Shown here: in pieces, positions 1-9,398 of the stretch
Layout of the letters: each line of letters opens with the position of its first letter
How positions within the stretch are numbered: the first letter of the stretch is position 1
Assembly: GCA_903909505.1 (NCBI GenBank)
Contig: CAIVVZ010000388.1
Span: 1 to 37,192 of the forward strand
Direction of reading: 5' to 3'
Source of the DNA: an uncultured Desulfobacteraceae bacterium
Lineage (GTDB): Bacteria > Desulfobacterota > Desulfobacteria > Desulfobacterales > Desulfatirhabdiaceae
Length of the DNA stretch: 37,192 bases
Notes under the pieces: model-generated
Database searches by the model: none
Told to the model about the DNA's origin: nothing
Seen by the model: the letters and a program-made list of their open reading frames with translations, nothing else
Position numbers and translations under genes: made by a program

Positions 1-373
1 GGCCGTGGTCGTGCGCGATGCGCACGATGCCGTCACTCTGCAGGACCTGGAAGGCCGCATCCTGGCCTGGAACCCGGCGGCGGAAAGGATGTATGGCTGG
101 AGCGAAGCCGAGGCACTGACAATGAACATCCGCGAGCGGGTCCCGGAGGAGCTGCGGGAAAATGCCCTGGACCATATACGTCAGCTTGGCCGGGCTGAAA
201 TGCTGAAGCCGTATCGCACCCAGCGGATCACCAAAGCGGGCGCTTTAGTTGATGTCTGGGTAACCGCCACTGCTTTGATGAATGCTGCCGGGCAGATGTA
301 TGCGATTGCGACAACGGAACGACCGATGAAATCAAAGAGGAGCCGAACGAAGGAGGTGCGCAGTGGAAAATAA
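1..373 (+). CDS. C-terminal PAS domain of a sensory protein, probably the tail of a CheB/CheR-PAS fusion (5' truncated)
   Basis: The reading frame is open from the first bases of the window, so only the last ~123 residues are visible. They form one PAS domain: the core LEGRILAWNPAAERMYGWSE is the classic PAS N-terminal half, and the segment after YRTQRITKAGALVDVW is the PAC half ending in AIATTER. A short basic tail (KSKRSRTKEV) closes the protein. From memory of the family, this exact style of PAS domain ends very large CheB-CheR-PAS hybrid proteins in Desulfobacterota; only the PAS part is seen here. PAS domains bind small ligands or redox cofactors, or serve as dimer contacts, in the cytoplasm. 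The stop lies 11 bp inside the next kinase gene, so the two are probably translationally coupled. The PAS call is firm; the identity of the missing part is inference. Confidence 0.8.
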   Translation, partial: AVVVRDAHDAVTLQDLEGRILAWNPAAERMYGWSEAEALTMNIRERVPEELRENALDHIRQLGRAEMLKPYRTQRITKAGALVDVWVTATALMNAAGQMYAIATTERPMKSKRSRTKEVRSGK

Positions 374-2645
374 GGATAACAGGCCAGGAGATGCCCTCCT
401 TCACCAGGACTCCGACGAGCAGCCAGGGCAGGCGCTGCGCATGCAAGCCGAAGAGCTGGCCCGAAAAAAAGGCGCCCTGTCTCCGGAACACCCGCAAGCC
501 CTGTCGCCCGAAGAAACCCTCCGGATGCTGCACGAACTGCGGGTGCATCAGCTCGAACTGGAAATGCAGAACGATGAGCTGAAGCGATCGCAATGGGAGC
601 TGGAAGCTTCGCGGGACCGGTACTTTAACTTCTACGATCTGTCGCCAGTGGGATATTTTACCTTGAGCGAACAGGGGCTGATCCTGGAGGTCAATCTCAC
701 GGCCGCCAACCTGCTGGGGGCGCCCAAAAGCGCCCTGATCCGGCAGCAACTGGCCCGGTTTATCCTTCCGGAAGACCAGAATAGCTACTATCGGCATATT
801 AAAAAACTGATTGAGACGGGAGAACATCAGAGCTGCGAGCTGCGGATAAAGAAAAAGGACGGGGCTTATTTCTGGGCCCGGTTTGAATCGAATGCGGTGC
901 AGGACGCCGATGACAATCTCGTGAATCGCATTGTCATGAGCGATATCACAGAGCAAAAACAGGCCGATGAGGCGCTGCGCGAGAGTGAAACCCGCATGCG
1001 AACCCTGGTGCAAACCATTCCGGACCTGATCTGGCTTAAAGACCGGCACGGAGTCTTTCTGGACTGCAATCCAATGTTCGAGCGCATGTTCGGCGCCGCC
1101 AAAAAAGACATCATCGGCAAGACCGATTACGACTTTGTCGACGGGGAGCTTGCCGACTTTTTCCGGGAGCACGACCGAAAGGCCATGGCCGCTGGCATGC
1201 CCAGCAGTAACGAGGAATGGCTCATTTTCGCAGATAATGGTTACCGGGGACTGTTTGATACCGTAAAGACACCGATGCTGGATGCGGAGGGTAAGCTATT
1301 GGGCGTTCTGGGCATCGCCCACGACATCACCAAACGCAAGCTGGCCGAAGAGCAGAAGGTCAAACTCGAATCCCGGCTCCTGCAAGCCCAGAAAATGGAG
1401 TCCATCGGATCGCTTGCCGGCGGCATTGCCCACGATCTAAATAATATCTTGTTCCCGATCAGCGGCCTTTCCGAGATGCTGCTTGACGAGATGTCTCCAG
1501 GCACTCCCGAGCATGAAAGCCTGGAACAGATTTATAACTCGGCGCAACGCGGCAGTGATCTGGTCAAGCAGATCCTGGCGTTCAGCCGTCAATCCAACCC
1601 CCGGAAACTACCCATCCGGATTCAGCCGATTCTGGAAGAAGTATTAAAGCTGACCCGGGCAACGGTACCCCGGAATATCGAAATCACAAGCCATATCAAA
1701 CCGGATTGCGGCCTTGTTTCCGCAGATCCCTCGCAGGTGCATCAGGTCATGATGAACCTGATCACCAACGCATATCATGCCGTTGAGGGAAGCGGCGGGA
1801 TGATACATATTTCGCTGAAAGAGGCGGACTCCGGATGGAACATCAGGGCGCCCCATCCGGCTTTTGACGAAAAAGACGCATCGCCTGTCCATGCTATGAT
1901 GGGAGATATTTTGGTAGGCAAATACGCGTGCATCAGCGTATTCGATACCGGGACCGGAATAGATCAAACGCTGATCGATAAAATATTCGAGCCCTACTTT
2001 ACCACCAAGGAACTGGGAAAGGGCACGGGACTGGGGCTTTCCGTGGTGCACGGCATCGTAAAGGAACACGGCGGGGATATCCAGATATACAGCGAGGTCG
2101 GCAAGGGCACCACCTTCAATGTGTATTTGCCCCTTCTGAAATCTGCCGGTGACGGCAAGACCATTGCCTCACCGGAAAAGTATCCGACGGGCAGCGAAAG
2201 CATTCTGCTGGTCGATGATGAAGCGCCGATCGTTCGCATGATGCAGATGATGCTTGAAAAGCTGGGGTATCAGGTAACACCCCGGACAAGCAGCCCGGAT
2301 GCATTGGCTCTTTTCAGCGCGAATCCTTTGAATTTTGATCTGGTGATCAGCGACAGGGGCATGCCGGATATGACCGGGGAGCAACTTGCCGGAGAGTTGT
2401 TATCGATCAAACCGGGGATTCCGGTCATTATTTGTACAGGGTTCAGCGATGCAACCGATGAGCAGCGCGGCAGGGCCATGGGTATCAAAGGGTATCTCAT
2501 GAAGCCCGTTGCGGCTGGGGATCTGGCTGCGATGGTGCGAAAGGTGCTGGACGGCGCCCCAGACAGCGTATCGGCGAATGCGCCCGGACAATCGGTTGCC
2601 GACACCCCAACGGAGGTTCAATCAAAGGAGAAAGGCAATGGCTGA
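363..2645 (+). CDS. Soluble hybrid histidine kinase 1 (PAS-PAS-HisKA-HATPase-REC)
   Basis: This is a sensor kinase of 760 aa that autophosphorylates on His and passes phosphate to its own receiver. The start is GTG at 363, preceded by GAAGGAGGT. The order is an N-terminal coiled coil (about residues 20-85, LHELRVHQLELEMQNDEL), PAS1 (about 88-200), PAS2 (about 205-325, ending GIAHDITKRK), HisKA with phospho-His357 in GGIAHDLNN, HATPase_c (about 440-600; N box NLITNAYHAV, G box GKGTGLGLSV) and a receiver (about 615-735) with Asp664 in ISDRGMPDMTG and Lys in YLMKP. No transmembrane segment is visible, so it should sense a cytoplasmic cue. It is the first of three tandem kinases and overlaps the next by 8 bp. 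The partner that receives phosphate from its REC domain (a histidine phosphotransfer protein or another regulator) is not in the window. Confidence 0.93.
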   Translation: MENKDNRPGDALLHQDSDEQPGQALRMQAEELARKKGALSPEHPQALSPEETLRMLHELRVHQLELEMQNDELKRSQWELEASRDRYFNFYDLSPVGYFTLSEQGLILEVNLTAANLLGAPKSALIRQQLARFILPEDQNSYYRHIKKLIETGEHQSCELRIKKKDGAYFWARFESNAVQDADDNLVNRIVMSDITEQKQADEALRESETRMRTLVQTIPDLIWLKDRHGVFLDCNPMFERMFGAAKKDIIGKTDYDFVDGELADFFREHDRKAMAAGMPSSNEEWLIFADNGYRGLFDTVKTPMLDAEGKLLGVLGIAHDITKRKLAEEQKVKLESRLLQAQKMESIGSLAGGIAHDLNNILFPISGLSEMLLDEMSPGTPEHESLEQIYNSAQRGSDLVKQILAFSRQSNPRKLPIRIQPILEEVLKLTRATVPRNIEITSHIKPDCGLVSADPSQVHQVMMNLITNAYHAVEGSGGMIHISLKEADSGWNIRAPHPAFDEKDASPVHAMMGDILVGKYACISVFDTGTGIDQTLIDKIFEPYFTTKELGKGTGLGLSVVHGIVKEHGGDIQIYSEVGKGTTFNVYLPLLKSAGDGKTIASPEKYPTGSESILLVDDEAPIVRMMQMMLEKLGYQVTPRTSSPDALALFSANPLNFDLVISDRGMPDMTGEQLAGELLSIKPGIPVIICTGFSDATDEQRGRAMGIKGYLMKPVAAGDLAAMVRKVLDGAPDSVSANAPGQSVADTPTEVQSKEKGNG

Positions 2646-4386
2646 AAAAGAGACATGTTCAACCCAAACGAACCATTTGCGCCGGCTGGCGGAGGAAAAA
2701 GCCGCTCTGATGATTGAAACCCCGCAAGCCCTGTCCCCTGAAGAAACCCGGCGGATGCTCCACGAGCTGCGGGTGCATCAGATCGAACTGGAGATTCAGA
2801 ACGAGGAACTTCGCCGGGCGCAGGTGGAACTGGAAGCCGCGCGGGATCGGTATTTCGGCCTCTACAACCTGGCCCCGGTTGGCTATTGCACCCTCTCCGA
2901 AAAAGGGCTGATCCAGGAGATCAACCTCACCGCCGCCACCCTGCTGGGCATGGCCCGGGGCGGGCTGGTCAAGCAGTCGATATCACGGTTCATCCTGAAA
3001 GAAGACCAGGACATCTACTACTTCCACCACAAACAGCTCTTTGAGACCGGTGAACCGCAGTCGTGCGAACTGCGGATGGTTCGCCCGGATGGAACGAGCT
3101 TCTGGGCGCGGATGGTATCGATTGCCGCGCAGGACACCGACGGCGCGCCCGTAAGCTACGTTGTGCTGAATGACATCACCCGGCGAAAGCAGGCGGAAGC
3201 GGAAAAAACGGAACTCGAGGCCCGGAACCGGCAGCTCCAGAAGGCCGAAAGCCTGGGCCGCATGGCAGGGGCCATTGCCCATCATTTTAACAACCAGCTT
3301 CATGCATTGATGGGAAACATCGATATGGCCATAGGCGACCTGCCGCTGGGCTTAAATCCGATCCAGAGACTGCTCTCGGCCATGCAGGCGGCCCGCAAGG
3401 CAGCGGAGGTCAGCAGCCTGATGCTGACCTATCTGGGGCAAACTCCCGGCAAGCTGGAACCCATGGACCTGTCCGAAGCCTGCCGCCGGGGTTTGACCCT
3501 GCTTCAGGCCGCAGCTCCGCATGGCATGCCCCTTAAGGCCGATTTCCCTGCCTGCCCTCTGGTCGTCCGTACGAATGCAGGCCAGATACAGCAGGTTCTG
3601 ACCCATCTGGTCACCAATGCCTGGGAGGCCTCCGGCGAGAACCAGGTAACCATCGACCTGACCGTCAAGACGGTATCTCATGCGAAAATTCCCGCTACAA
3701 AGCGATTCCCCATCGACTGGCAGCCGCGGGAAGGCGTTTATGCCTGCCTGGAAGTGGCGGACACGGGCTGCGGCATTCCGGTGAGTGATATCGAGAAGAT
3801 CTTTGATCCGTTTTTTTCCACAAAGTTCACTGCCCGGGGTCTGGGGTTGTCTGTCGCACTCGGAATAGCATCTGCCCACGGCGGGGGGATCACGGTGGAA
3901 AGCACGCCGGGCCGGGGCAGTGTCTTTCGGTTTTATTTGCCGGTGTCGGCGGAAGATCTCCCCCTTCAGGCGGAGAAAAAGGTCCCCGCTTTGGATTCTG
4001 CAGGAGTCGGCACGGTGTTGCTGGTTGAAGATGAGGAGATGGTGCGCGAAATTACCGCGACCATGCTCATGCACCTGGACTTTGCGGTGCTCGAAGCAAA
4101 GGACGGCGTCGAAGCCGTTGAGGTGTTCCGGCTTCACCAGAATGAGATCCGCTGCGTTCTCTGCGATTTGACCATGCCGCGCATGGACGGCTGGGAGACA
4201 CTGACAGCTCTTCGAAAGCTTTCGCCCCATATCCCGGTGATCCTTTCCAGCGGTTTTGACGAGGCACAGGTTCTGGCAGGCGAACATTCTGAACACCCCA
4301 ATGCATTTTTGGGTAAACCTTATGATATTAAACGGCTTAGCGACACGATCCGTCATGTGGCTTATGCTTCGGACTGGTATGGATGA
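2638..4386 (+). CDS. Soluble hybrid histidine kinase 2 (PAS-HisKA-HATPase-REC)
   Basis: Kinase of 582 aa. I chose the ATG at 2638 because AAAGGAG lies just before it and the protein then opens MAEKETCSTQTNHLRRLAEE; the frame stays open upstream but only as a shadow of kinase 1. Domains: coiled coil (about 10-75), one PAS (about 78-190), HisKA with His215 in GAIAHHFNNQ, HATPase_c (about 320-440; GLGLSVALGI) and a receiver (about 458-575) with Asp510 in CDLTMPRMDG and Lys in FLGKPY. The coiled coil and PAS resemble those of kinase 1, while the transmitter and receiver resemble those of kinase 3, so it looks like a duplication mosaic. No membrane segment is seen. The stop TGA overlaps an ATG at 4383 belonging to the frame of the next kinase. 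Confidence 0.93.
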   Translation: MAEKETCSTQTNHLRRLAEEKAALMIETPQALSPEETRRMLHELRVHQIELEIQNEELRRAQVELEAARDRYFGLYNLAPVGYCTLSEKGLIQEINLTAATLLGMARGGLVKQSISRFILKEDQDIYYFHHKQLFETGEPQSCELRMVRPDGTSFWARMVSIAAQDTDGAPVSYVVLNDITRRKQAEAEKTELEARNRQLQKAESLGRMAGAIAHHFNNQLHALMGNIDMAIGDLPLGLNPIQRLLSAMQAARKAAEVSSLMLTYLGQTPGKLEPMDLSEACRRGLTLLQAAAPHGMPLKADFPACPLVVRTNAGQIQQVLTHLVTNAWEASGENQVTIDLTVKTVSHAKIPATKRFPIDWQPREGVYACLEVADTGCGIPVSDIEKIFDPFFSTKFTARGLGLSVALGIASAHGGGITVESTPGRGSVFRFYLPVSAEDLPLQAEKKVPALDSAGVGTVLLVEDEEMVREITATMLMHLDFAVLEAKDGVEAVEVFRLHQNEIRCVLCDLTMPRMDGWETLTALRKLSPHIPVILSSGFDEAQVLAGEHSEHPNAFLGKPYDIKRLSDTIRHVAYASDWYG

Positions 4387-4442
4387 GACCGGGATGTGAA
4401 ACAAAACGAGGTGCCCTAATTGAATCAATGGAGGTTATAGCG

Positions 4443-6668
4443 ATGGCTGGAAAACCAACTTATGAAGCGTTAGAACAGCAAATAACGCTTTTGGAGAGTG
4501 AATCGGCTCAGCGAAAGCGTTTTGAAGAAATCAATCATTCTCTGTTCAAAATATCCAATGCCGTCAATATGACGTCCAGCCTTGATGAATTATTCCGAAC
4601 GATACACCTCGCCCTGAGTCCTGTCATTGATACAACCAATTTTTTTATCGCGCTATATGATAAATCGAAAGACAGTGTCACTTTTCCTTACTGCGTTGAT
4701 TCAGTGGATGAATGCTATCCGCCGGTAATTGAAGTCAGCAGGACCGCATCATTGACAGCGGAGGTCATCCGAACCGGACGCCCGGTATTGGTGACCAAAG
4801 CAGAAATATTGGCTCAGCGAGCCAAAAGCAGTTTCAAAATACCTGGCTGTACGCCATCAGAAATCTGGCTGGGTGTGCCCCTGAAAACCCGAGATGAAAT
4901 TATCGGCGTCATGGCGGTTCAAAGTTATCATGACCCAATGTGTTATGATCAAACCGACACGGATGTGATGGTTTCAGTTGCCGACCATGTGGCCATTGCC
5001 GTTGAGCGAAAGAAGGCGGAGGAAGCCCTGCGGGAATCGAATCGCTTTCTGCGCGCCACACTGGATGCCCTCTCCGCCAACATTGCCTTGCTGGATGAAC
5101 AGGGCCTTATCCTGCTCGTTAACAACGCATGGCGGGATTTTGCAGCGCAGAACGGTATCTTGACCGAAAATGTCTCTGAAGGCAGGAACTATCTTGACGT
5201 TTGCGACCATGCCAACGGGACAAACACGGAAGAAGCCATCCCATTTGCCGATGGCATCCGAGCCGTGCTTGCCGGTGCAGTGGAATCCTTCATGCTGGAG
5301 TACCCATGCCATTCACCCAATGAAGATCGGTGGTTTATTGGACGCGTTACGCCATTTCCTGGAGTCGGCCCGCGTCGCGTGGTGGTGGCTCATGAGAACA
5401 TCACCGAACGGAAAAGACTGGAAAAGGAGCAACTGCGCCTGGAAATGCGACTCCTGAAGCTTGAGAAGACCGAAAGCCTGGGCCGCATGGCCGGCGCCAT
5501 CGCCCACCACTTCAACAATCAGCTCCAGGTCGTGATGGGGAACCTCGAAATGGCCATGGATGATCTGCCGCGAGGTATGGATACGTTGGGCACCATGACC
5601 GAAGCCATGAAGGCTTCCCGCAAGGCAGCGGCGGTCAGCACTCTGATGCTGACCTATCTGGGGCAAACGCCAGGCAATCAAGAACCCATGGACCTATCCG
5701 AAGTCTGTCGCCAAAGTCTGCCGCTGCTTCAGACCACAGCCCCGAAAGGCACGATCCTTCAGGCCGTTTTCCCTGCTTCCGGTCCAATCATCCGTGCGAA
5801 CACAGGCCAGATCCAGCAGATTCTGACCCATCTGGTCACCAATGCCTGGGAGGCCATTTCTGGCAATCAAGATACCATTGCCCTGACCGTCAAGATGGTT
5901 TCTCATGCGGATATTCCGACATCAAAGCGTTTCCCCATCGACTGGCAGCCGCATGAAATCGCCTATGCCTGCCTGGAAGTATCGGATACGGGTCACGGAA
6001 TTTCAGATAGAGATATCGAGAAGCTCTTTGATCCGTTTTTCACCACAAAGTTCACAGGACGTGGACTGGGGTTGCCCGTTGTCATGGGAATTGTAAAAGC
6101 GCATGGCGGCGGTGTCACGGTAGAGAGCGAACCGGGACGGGGAAGTACCTTTCGGATTTTTTTACCGGTATCAAATGAAGAACTCCCTTGCCGGATCGAT
6201 TTGCCTGCCATTTCTGGAGCATTACAGACCGGCAAAGCAGAAAAGATCTCCAAGACTGAAGGGAGCGGCACGGTGCTTCTGATCGAAGACGAGGAGCAGG
6301 TGCGCAAAATGGCCGGAATTATGCTCACTCGCCTGGGATATACGGTACTTGAAGCAAAAGATGGCGTCGATGCCATGGAGGTATTCCAACAGCACCAGGG
6401 TGAGATCCGCTGCGTTCTCTCCGATTTGACCATGCCGCGTATGGACGGCTGGGATACGCTGACTGCTCTGCGTATCCTGTCGCCTAAAATCCCGGTGATC
6501 CTGTCCAGCGGCTACGACGAGGCTCAGGTGATGGCAGGCGAACATTCCGAACGTCCCAATGCCTTCCTGGGCAAACCATATCAGCGTAAGGGGCTTAGCG
6601 AAACAATCCGCCGCGTACTTGCAGACAATAAAATAGGGGAATCCGAGAACCCCAAAAAAGGGGAATAA
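4443..6668 (+). CDS. Soluble hybrid histidine kinase 3 (GAF-PAS-HisKA-HATPase-REC)
   Basis: Kinase of 741 aa. I prefer the ATG at 4443 over the in-frame ATG at 4383, because GGAGG sits 8 nt before 4443 and the protein then begins MAGKPTYEALEQQITLLE, a very common head of Desulfobacterota kinases. Domains: short coiled coil (1-28), GAF (about 30-185; SSLDELFRTIHLALSPVI, ending VADHVAIAVERKK), PAS (about 195-325), HisKA with His355 in GAIAHHFNNQ, HATPase_c (GRGLGLPVVMGI) and a receiver with Asp661 in SDLTMPRMDG. The transmitter and receiver are highly similar to those of kinase 2; the sensory half differs. GAF domains bind small molecules such as cyclic nucleotides or haem, but the ligand cannot be read here. 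It has no DNA-binding output and appears cytoplasmic. Confidence 0.93.
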   Translation: MAGKPTYEALEQQITLLESESAQRKRFEEINHSLFKISNAVNMTSSLDELFRTIHLALSPVIDTTNFFIALYDKSKDSVTFPYCVDSVDECYPPVIEVSRTASLTAEVIRTGRPVLVTKAEILAQRAKSSFKIPGCTPSEIWLGVPLKTRDEIIGVMAVQSYHDPMCYDQTDTDVMVSVADHVAIAVERKKAEEALRESNRFLRATLDALSANIALLDEQGLILLVNNAWRDFAAQNGILTENVSEGRNYLDVCDHANGTNTEEAIPFADGIRAVLAGAVESFMLEYPCHSPNEDRWFIGRVTPFPGVGPRRVVVAHENITERKRLEKEQLRLEMRLLKLEKTESLGRMAGAIAHHFNNQLQVVMGNLEMAMDDLPRGMDTLGTMTEAMKASRKAAAVSTLMLTYLGQTPGNQEPMDLSEVCRQSLPLLQTTAPKGTILQAVFPASGPIIRANTGQIQQILTHLVTNAWEAISGNQDTIALTVKMVSHADIPTSKRFPIDWQPHEIAYACLEVSDTGHGISDRDIEKLFDPFFTTKFTGRGLGLPVVMGIVKAHGGGVTVESEPGRGSTFRIFLPVSNEELPCRIDLPAISGALQTGKAEKISKTEGSGTVLLIEDEEQVRKMAGIMLTRLGYTVLEAKDGVDAMEVFQQHQGEIRCVLSDLTMPRMDGWDTLTALRILSPKIPVILSSGYDEAQVMAGEHSERPNAFLGKPYQRKGLSETIRRVLADNKIGESENPKKGE

Positions 6669-6682
6669 GGGTTGGTTACCTC

Positions 6683-6709
6683 GATAAAAGTAAAATTTAA
6701 ATTTTTATC
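6683..6709. other. AT-rich inverted repeat after the kinase genes
   Basis: GATAAAA and TTTTATC form a 7-bp inverted repeat around an A/T-only centre, 15 bp downstream of the stop of kinase 3. It could be a weak end-of-operon structure. It lacks the GC-rich stem of a normal intrinsic terminator, so I do not call it one. Confidence 0.25.
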
Positions 6710-6751
6710 ACTCCGCGGATCATACGTATGCTAGAGAAAGGAGAAAATGAA

Positions 6752-7204
6752 ATGTCTGAGACCCAAACAAGGCCTGCATTGATTGCGGAGGAGATGGATA
6801 AAAGACAAATCACCCGTGTCATCAGACCTATGCTGCACAGACTGACGAGTGAATTGTTGGAGGCTTATGCAATACAGCTTCTGCTTGAACCGGATGATTA
6901 CATTGTACCTGCAATATGGGGGACGAAAAAGAACGGGGAGTTGGATGATGTTCAGCGGCAGATCCATGACCGGATAAACCTTTCCGTCGTGCAGATCAGG
7001 GATATGGTCCGATCCGGGGAAGCAAATCTTTCTCAGGACTTTGCCATTGAATTTCTGATCCGCGAAAGCATCCTTTTCAAAATCGCTTATTCGCTTGAAA
7101 AAAGCAGATTTTTGTTCATGACAAAGGAAGGCGCTATGAAACAAAATATCCCATTTAACGAAATCATTTTAAATGAATTTTTTCAAACAGTGGGGACTGC
7201 ATGA
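6752..7204 (+). CDS. Hypothetical protein, 150 aa, within the sensory cluster
   Basis: I do not recognise this family. The start ATG at 6752 is chosen because AAAGGAG lies about 8 nt upstream; an in-frame ATG at 6728 precedes that site and is less likely. The protein (MSETQTRPALIAEEMDKRQ...) is soluble and probably mostly helical, with many Leu/Ile heptad-like stretches (LHRLTSELLEAYAIQLLLEP, FAIEFLIRESILFKIAYSLE) and no signal peptide, membrane segment or cysteine motif. One histidine sits in a helix-like context (PMLHRLTSELLEAYA), but the HxLKG signature of a histidine phosphotransfer protein is absent. It lies between three orphan hybrid kinases and a chemoreceptor, which hints at a signalling adaptor. 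That is guilt by association only. Confidence 0.65.
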   Translation: MSETQTRPALIAEEMDKRQITRVIRPMLHRLTSELLEAYAIQLLLEPDDYIVPAIWGTKKNGELDDVQRQIHDRINLSVVQIRDMVRSGEANLSQDFAIEFLIRESILFKIAYSLEKSRFLFMTKEGAMKQNIPFNEIILNEFFQTVGTA

Positions 7205-7302
7205 TCATGGAATGGCCAAGGCATGCGCAAGAGATTAGGAAATGAGAGTATCGCAGATAGACGTCAGATAATAGCATTTGTCTCATAAAGGAGAGGTTCG
7301 CT

Positions 7303-8931
7303 TTGAAAAACATGAAATTAAACAACAAATTGATCGGCGGTTTCATGGTGGTCGCATTGATCACCCTAATAGTGGGATTTTTGGGCTACAGGGGGGTATC
7401 ACAAACAGACAATGCCTTGATGGAGGTGTCTGAGGTTCGCTTGCCCTCCATAATGGGACTTCAAATGCTGGCTCTGGCACAGAAAGATATTCAAGGAAGA
7501 GAGCGCACCTTACTCATTCCGGAAATGTTGAATGATCCAAAACAGGTAGAATGGGTATCCAAACTGCTTGAGACTGCCTGGCAACAAGCTGCAAAAGGGT
7601 GGAAGCTTTATGAACCCCTACCTCAGAGCAAAGAAGAAGAAATTATCTGGAATCAATTTAAACCGGTTTGGGAAATATGGAAAAAGGACCATCAGCAGGT
7701 AATGGATCTACTGAAACAGGGAAAGCGTGAGGAGGCGGTTCTTTATAGCACAGATAAAGGAAGAGCAACTTTCCGCAAATCTGTCGAACTTCTTGGGCAA
7801 CTCGTGGAACTGAACATAAAAATATCAAATGAAACGAGTGCTCCCGCTTTAGCCCAAGCTGATTTTGCCAGAATATATACCATTGCGGGTATGCTGGCTG
7901 GATTTATCGTTGCGCTCTTTCTGGGTTTGTTTTTAAGTCGTTCTATTACCCGTCCCATCAACCGGGTTATCAGCGGACTCACTGAAGCCTCGGAGCAGGT
8001 ATCGTCGGCGGCCGGAGAGGTTTCCTCCGCATCCCAGTCCCTGGCTGAAGGATCTTCCCAGCAGGCGGCATCTGTGGAAGAGACTTCATCGTCTCTGGAG
8101 GAAATGTCCTCCATGACCAAGCAGAACGCCGGCAACGCCGGACAGGCTGACACCCTCATGAAACAGGTTAATCAGGTGGTCAACAAAGCCAATGCATCCA
8201 TGAGCCAGTTGACCACATCCATGCAGGAAATCTCAAGAGCCAGCGAGGAAACCTCCAAAATCATCAAGACCATCGATGAAATCGCTTTTCAGACCAATCT
8301 TCTGGCCCTTAATGCCGCCGTGGAAGCTGCCAGAGCCGGAGAAGCCGGTGCCGGATTCGCGGTTGTAGCCGATGAGGTCCGGAATTTGGCCATGCGCGCC
8401 GCGGATGCCGCCAAAAACACCGCCGCATTAATTGAAGGTACTGTGAAAAAAGTCACGGAAGGAACCGCGCTGGTAAAGACCACCAACGACTCCTTCAAGG
8501 AAGTGGCCGGCAGCGCCGCCAAAGTGGGCGAGTTAGTTGGTGAAATCGCGGCTGCATCCAGTGAACAGGCCCAAGGAATCGAACAGGTGAACATCGCAGT
8601 CACGGAAATGGACAAAGTCACCCAGCAGAATGCCGCAACCGCTGAGGAATCAGCCTCAGCCTCTGAAGAGCTGAACGCCCAGGCAGAAGAGATGAAAAGC
8701 TTTGTCGCCGATCTTGCAGCCATGGTGGGCGGAAATGCTGCGGCATCGCAGGTTCGCTCTGGCACGCTCAGACGTCCGAAAGCCGCCGGACACGCCAGAC
8801 AAACATCCCCAAAAGCGCTGGTCGTTGTCAATAAACCTGCAAAGGGAAGATCCCTGACTTTCAACAGGTCTAAACAGGTTCATCCCAATGACATCATCCC
8901 CATGGATGAAAACGAATTTAAAGATTTCTAA
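7303..8931 (+). CDS. Methyl-accepting chemotaxis protein
   Basis: Transmembrane chemoreceptor of 542 aa that controls CheA kinase activity in response to periplasmic ligands. The start is TTG at 7303, with AAAGGAGAGG just upstream; the next ATG (7312) would remove only three residues. TM1 is about residues 12-33 ([15 protein letters not shown]) and TM2 about 190-211 ([18 protein letters not shown]). They enclose a helical periplasmic domain of about 155 residues of four-helix-bundle style. HAMP follows (about 212-264, [15 protein letters not shown]), then the cytoplasmic signalling hairpin, whose tip is [20 protein letters not shown] followed by [15 protein letters not shown]. There are many Gln/Glu pairs suited to methylation. 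No NWETF-type CheR-tethering pentapeptide is at the C-terminus (ends DENEFKDF). It follows the kinases and the unknown 150-aa protein after a 98-bp gap. Confidence 0.95.
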   Translation: MKNMKLNNKLIGGFMVVALITLIVGFLGYRGVSQTDNALMEVSEVRLPSIMGLQMLALAQKDIQGRERTLLIPEMLNDPKQVEWVSKLLETAWQQAAKGWKLYEPLPQSKEEEIIWNQFKPVWEIWKKDHQQVMDLLKQGKREEAVLYSTDKGRATFRKSVELLGQLVELNIKISNETSAPALAQADFARIYTIAGMLAGFIVALFLGLFLSRSITRPINRVISGLTEASEQVSSAAGEVSSASQSLAEGSSQQAASVEETSSSLEEMSSMTKQNAGNAGQADTLMKQVNQVVNKANASMSQLTTSMQEISRASEETSKIIKTIDEIAFQTNLLALNAAVEAARAGEAGAGFAVVADEVRNLAMRAADAAKNTAALIEGTVKKVTEGTALVKTTNDSFKEVAGSAAKVGELVGEIAAASSEQAQGIEQVNIAVTEMDKVTQQNAATAEESASASEELNAQAEEMKSFVADLAAMVGGNAAASQVRSGTLRRPKAAGHARQTSPKALVVVNKPAKGRSLTFNRSKQVHPNDIIPMDENEFKDF

Positions 8932-9003
8932 CCCTTAACGCAATTGATTGTGAAATATCGATAAAGAACCGTCGGAAGCCAAAGAGAAAAGGATTTTCCT
9001 GCA

Positions 9004-9324
9004 ATGATCTCGGTCAGAATAACCATGAACGTGCTTCAAGAAAAGCAGAAAGAGGTTTTTCAAACGCTTCTTTCATTTATTGAGCAGCCGGCAAACGAGA
9101 AAGGATGTCTATCCTATGGTATTTTCAGTGATATCGAAGATAAGCGTGTTTTTACCATAATATCGGAATGGGAAGCCCGACAACATCTGGACCACCATAT
9201 GAAGTCCGACAGATTCAGCGTTTTGCTTGGAACAAAGAGCCTCTTATGCGAACCATTGAAAATTCAAATTTCTACGGTATCGGATCATGAGGTAATCGAA
9301 GCTGTCAATTTCATAAGAAAATAA
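9004..9324 (+). CDS. ABM-fold (antibiotic biosynthesis monooxygenase/quinol monooxygenase) family protein
   Basis: Small protein of 106 aa with the dimeric alpha-beta ABM fold. It opens with a beta strand (MISVRITMNV), then a helix with the family pattern of a post-event sampling loop (QTLLSFIEQPANEKGCLSYGIF), then FTIISEWEARQHLDHHMKSD. The ...WE...LD.H..S... arrangement is typical of YgiN/LsrG-like enzymes. Such proteins oxidise quinols or related phenolics without a cofactor, or act on signalling molecules; the substrate cannot be told here. The Shine-Dalgarno match is weak (AAAAGG about 11 nt before ATG). It stands alone between the chemoreceptor and a broken acyltransferase, with no clear operon partner. 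Confidence 0.75.
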   Translation: MISVRITMNVLQEKQKEVFQTLLSFIEQPANEKGCLSYGIFSDIEDKRVFTIISEWEARQHLDHHMKSDRFSVLLGTKSLLCEPLKIQISTVSDHEVIEAVNFIRK

Positions 9325-9398
9325 ATCCGATTTTGTATGGACTTTACCGGCATTAATACGGGAAGTGCCCCTATATTTTCCTGTGAAATTATGTTTTC

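Noticed and set aside
2509..2637. Longer start for hybrid kinase 2
   Set aside because: The extension only reads kinase 1 in another frame; ATG 2638 has a good ribosome site and the family-like N-terminus.
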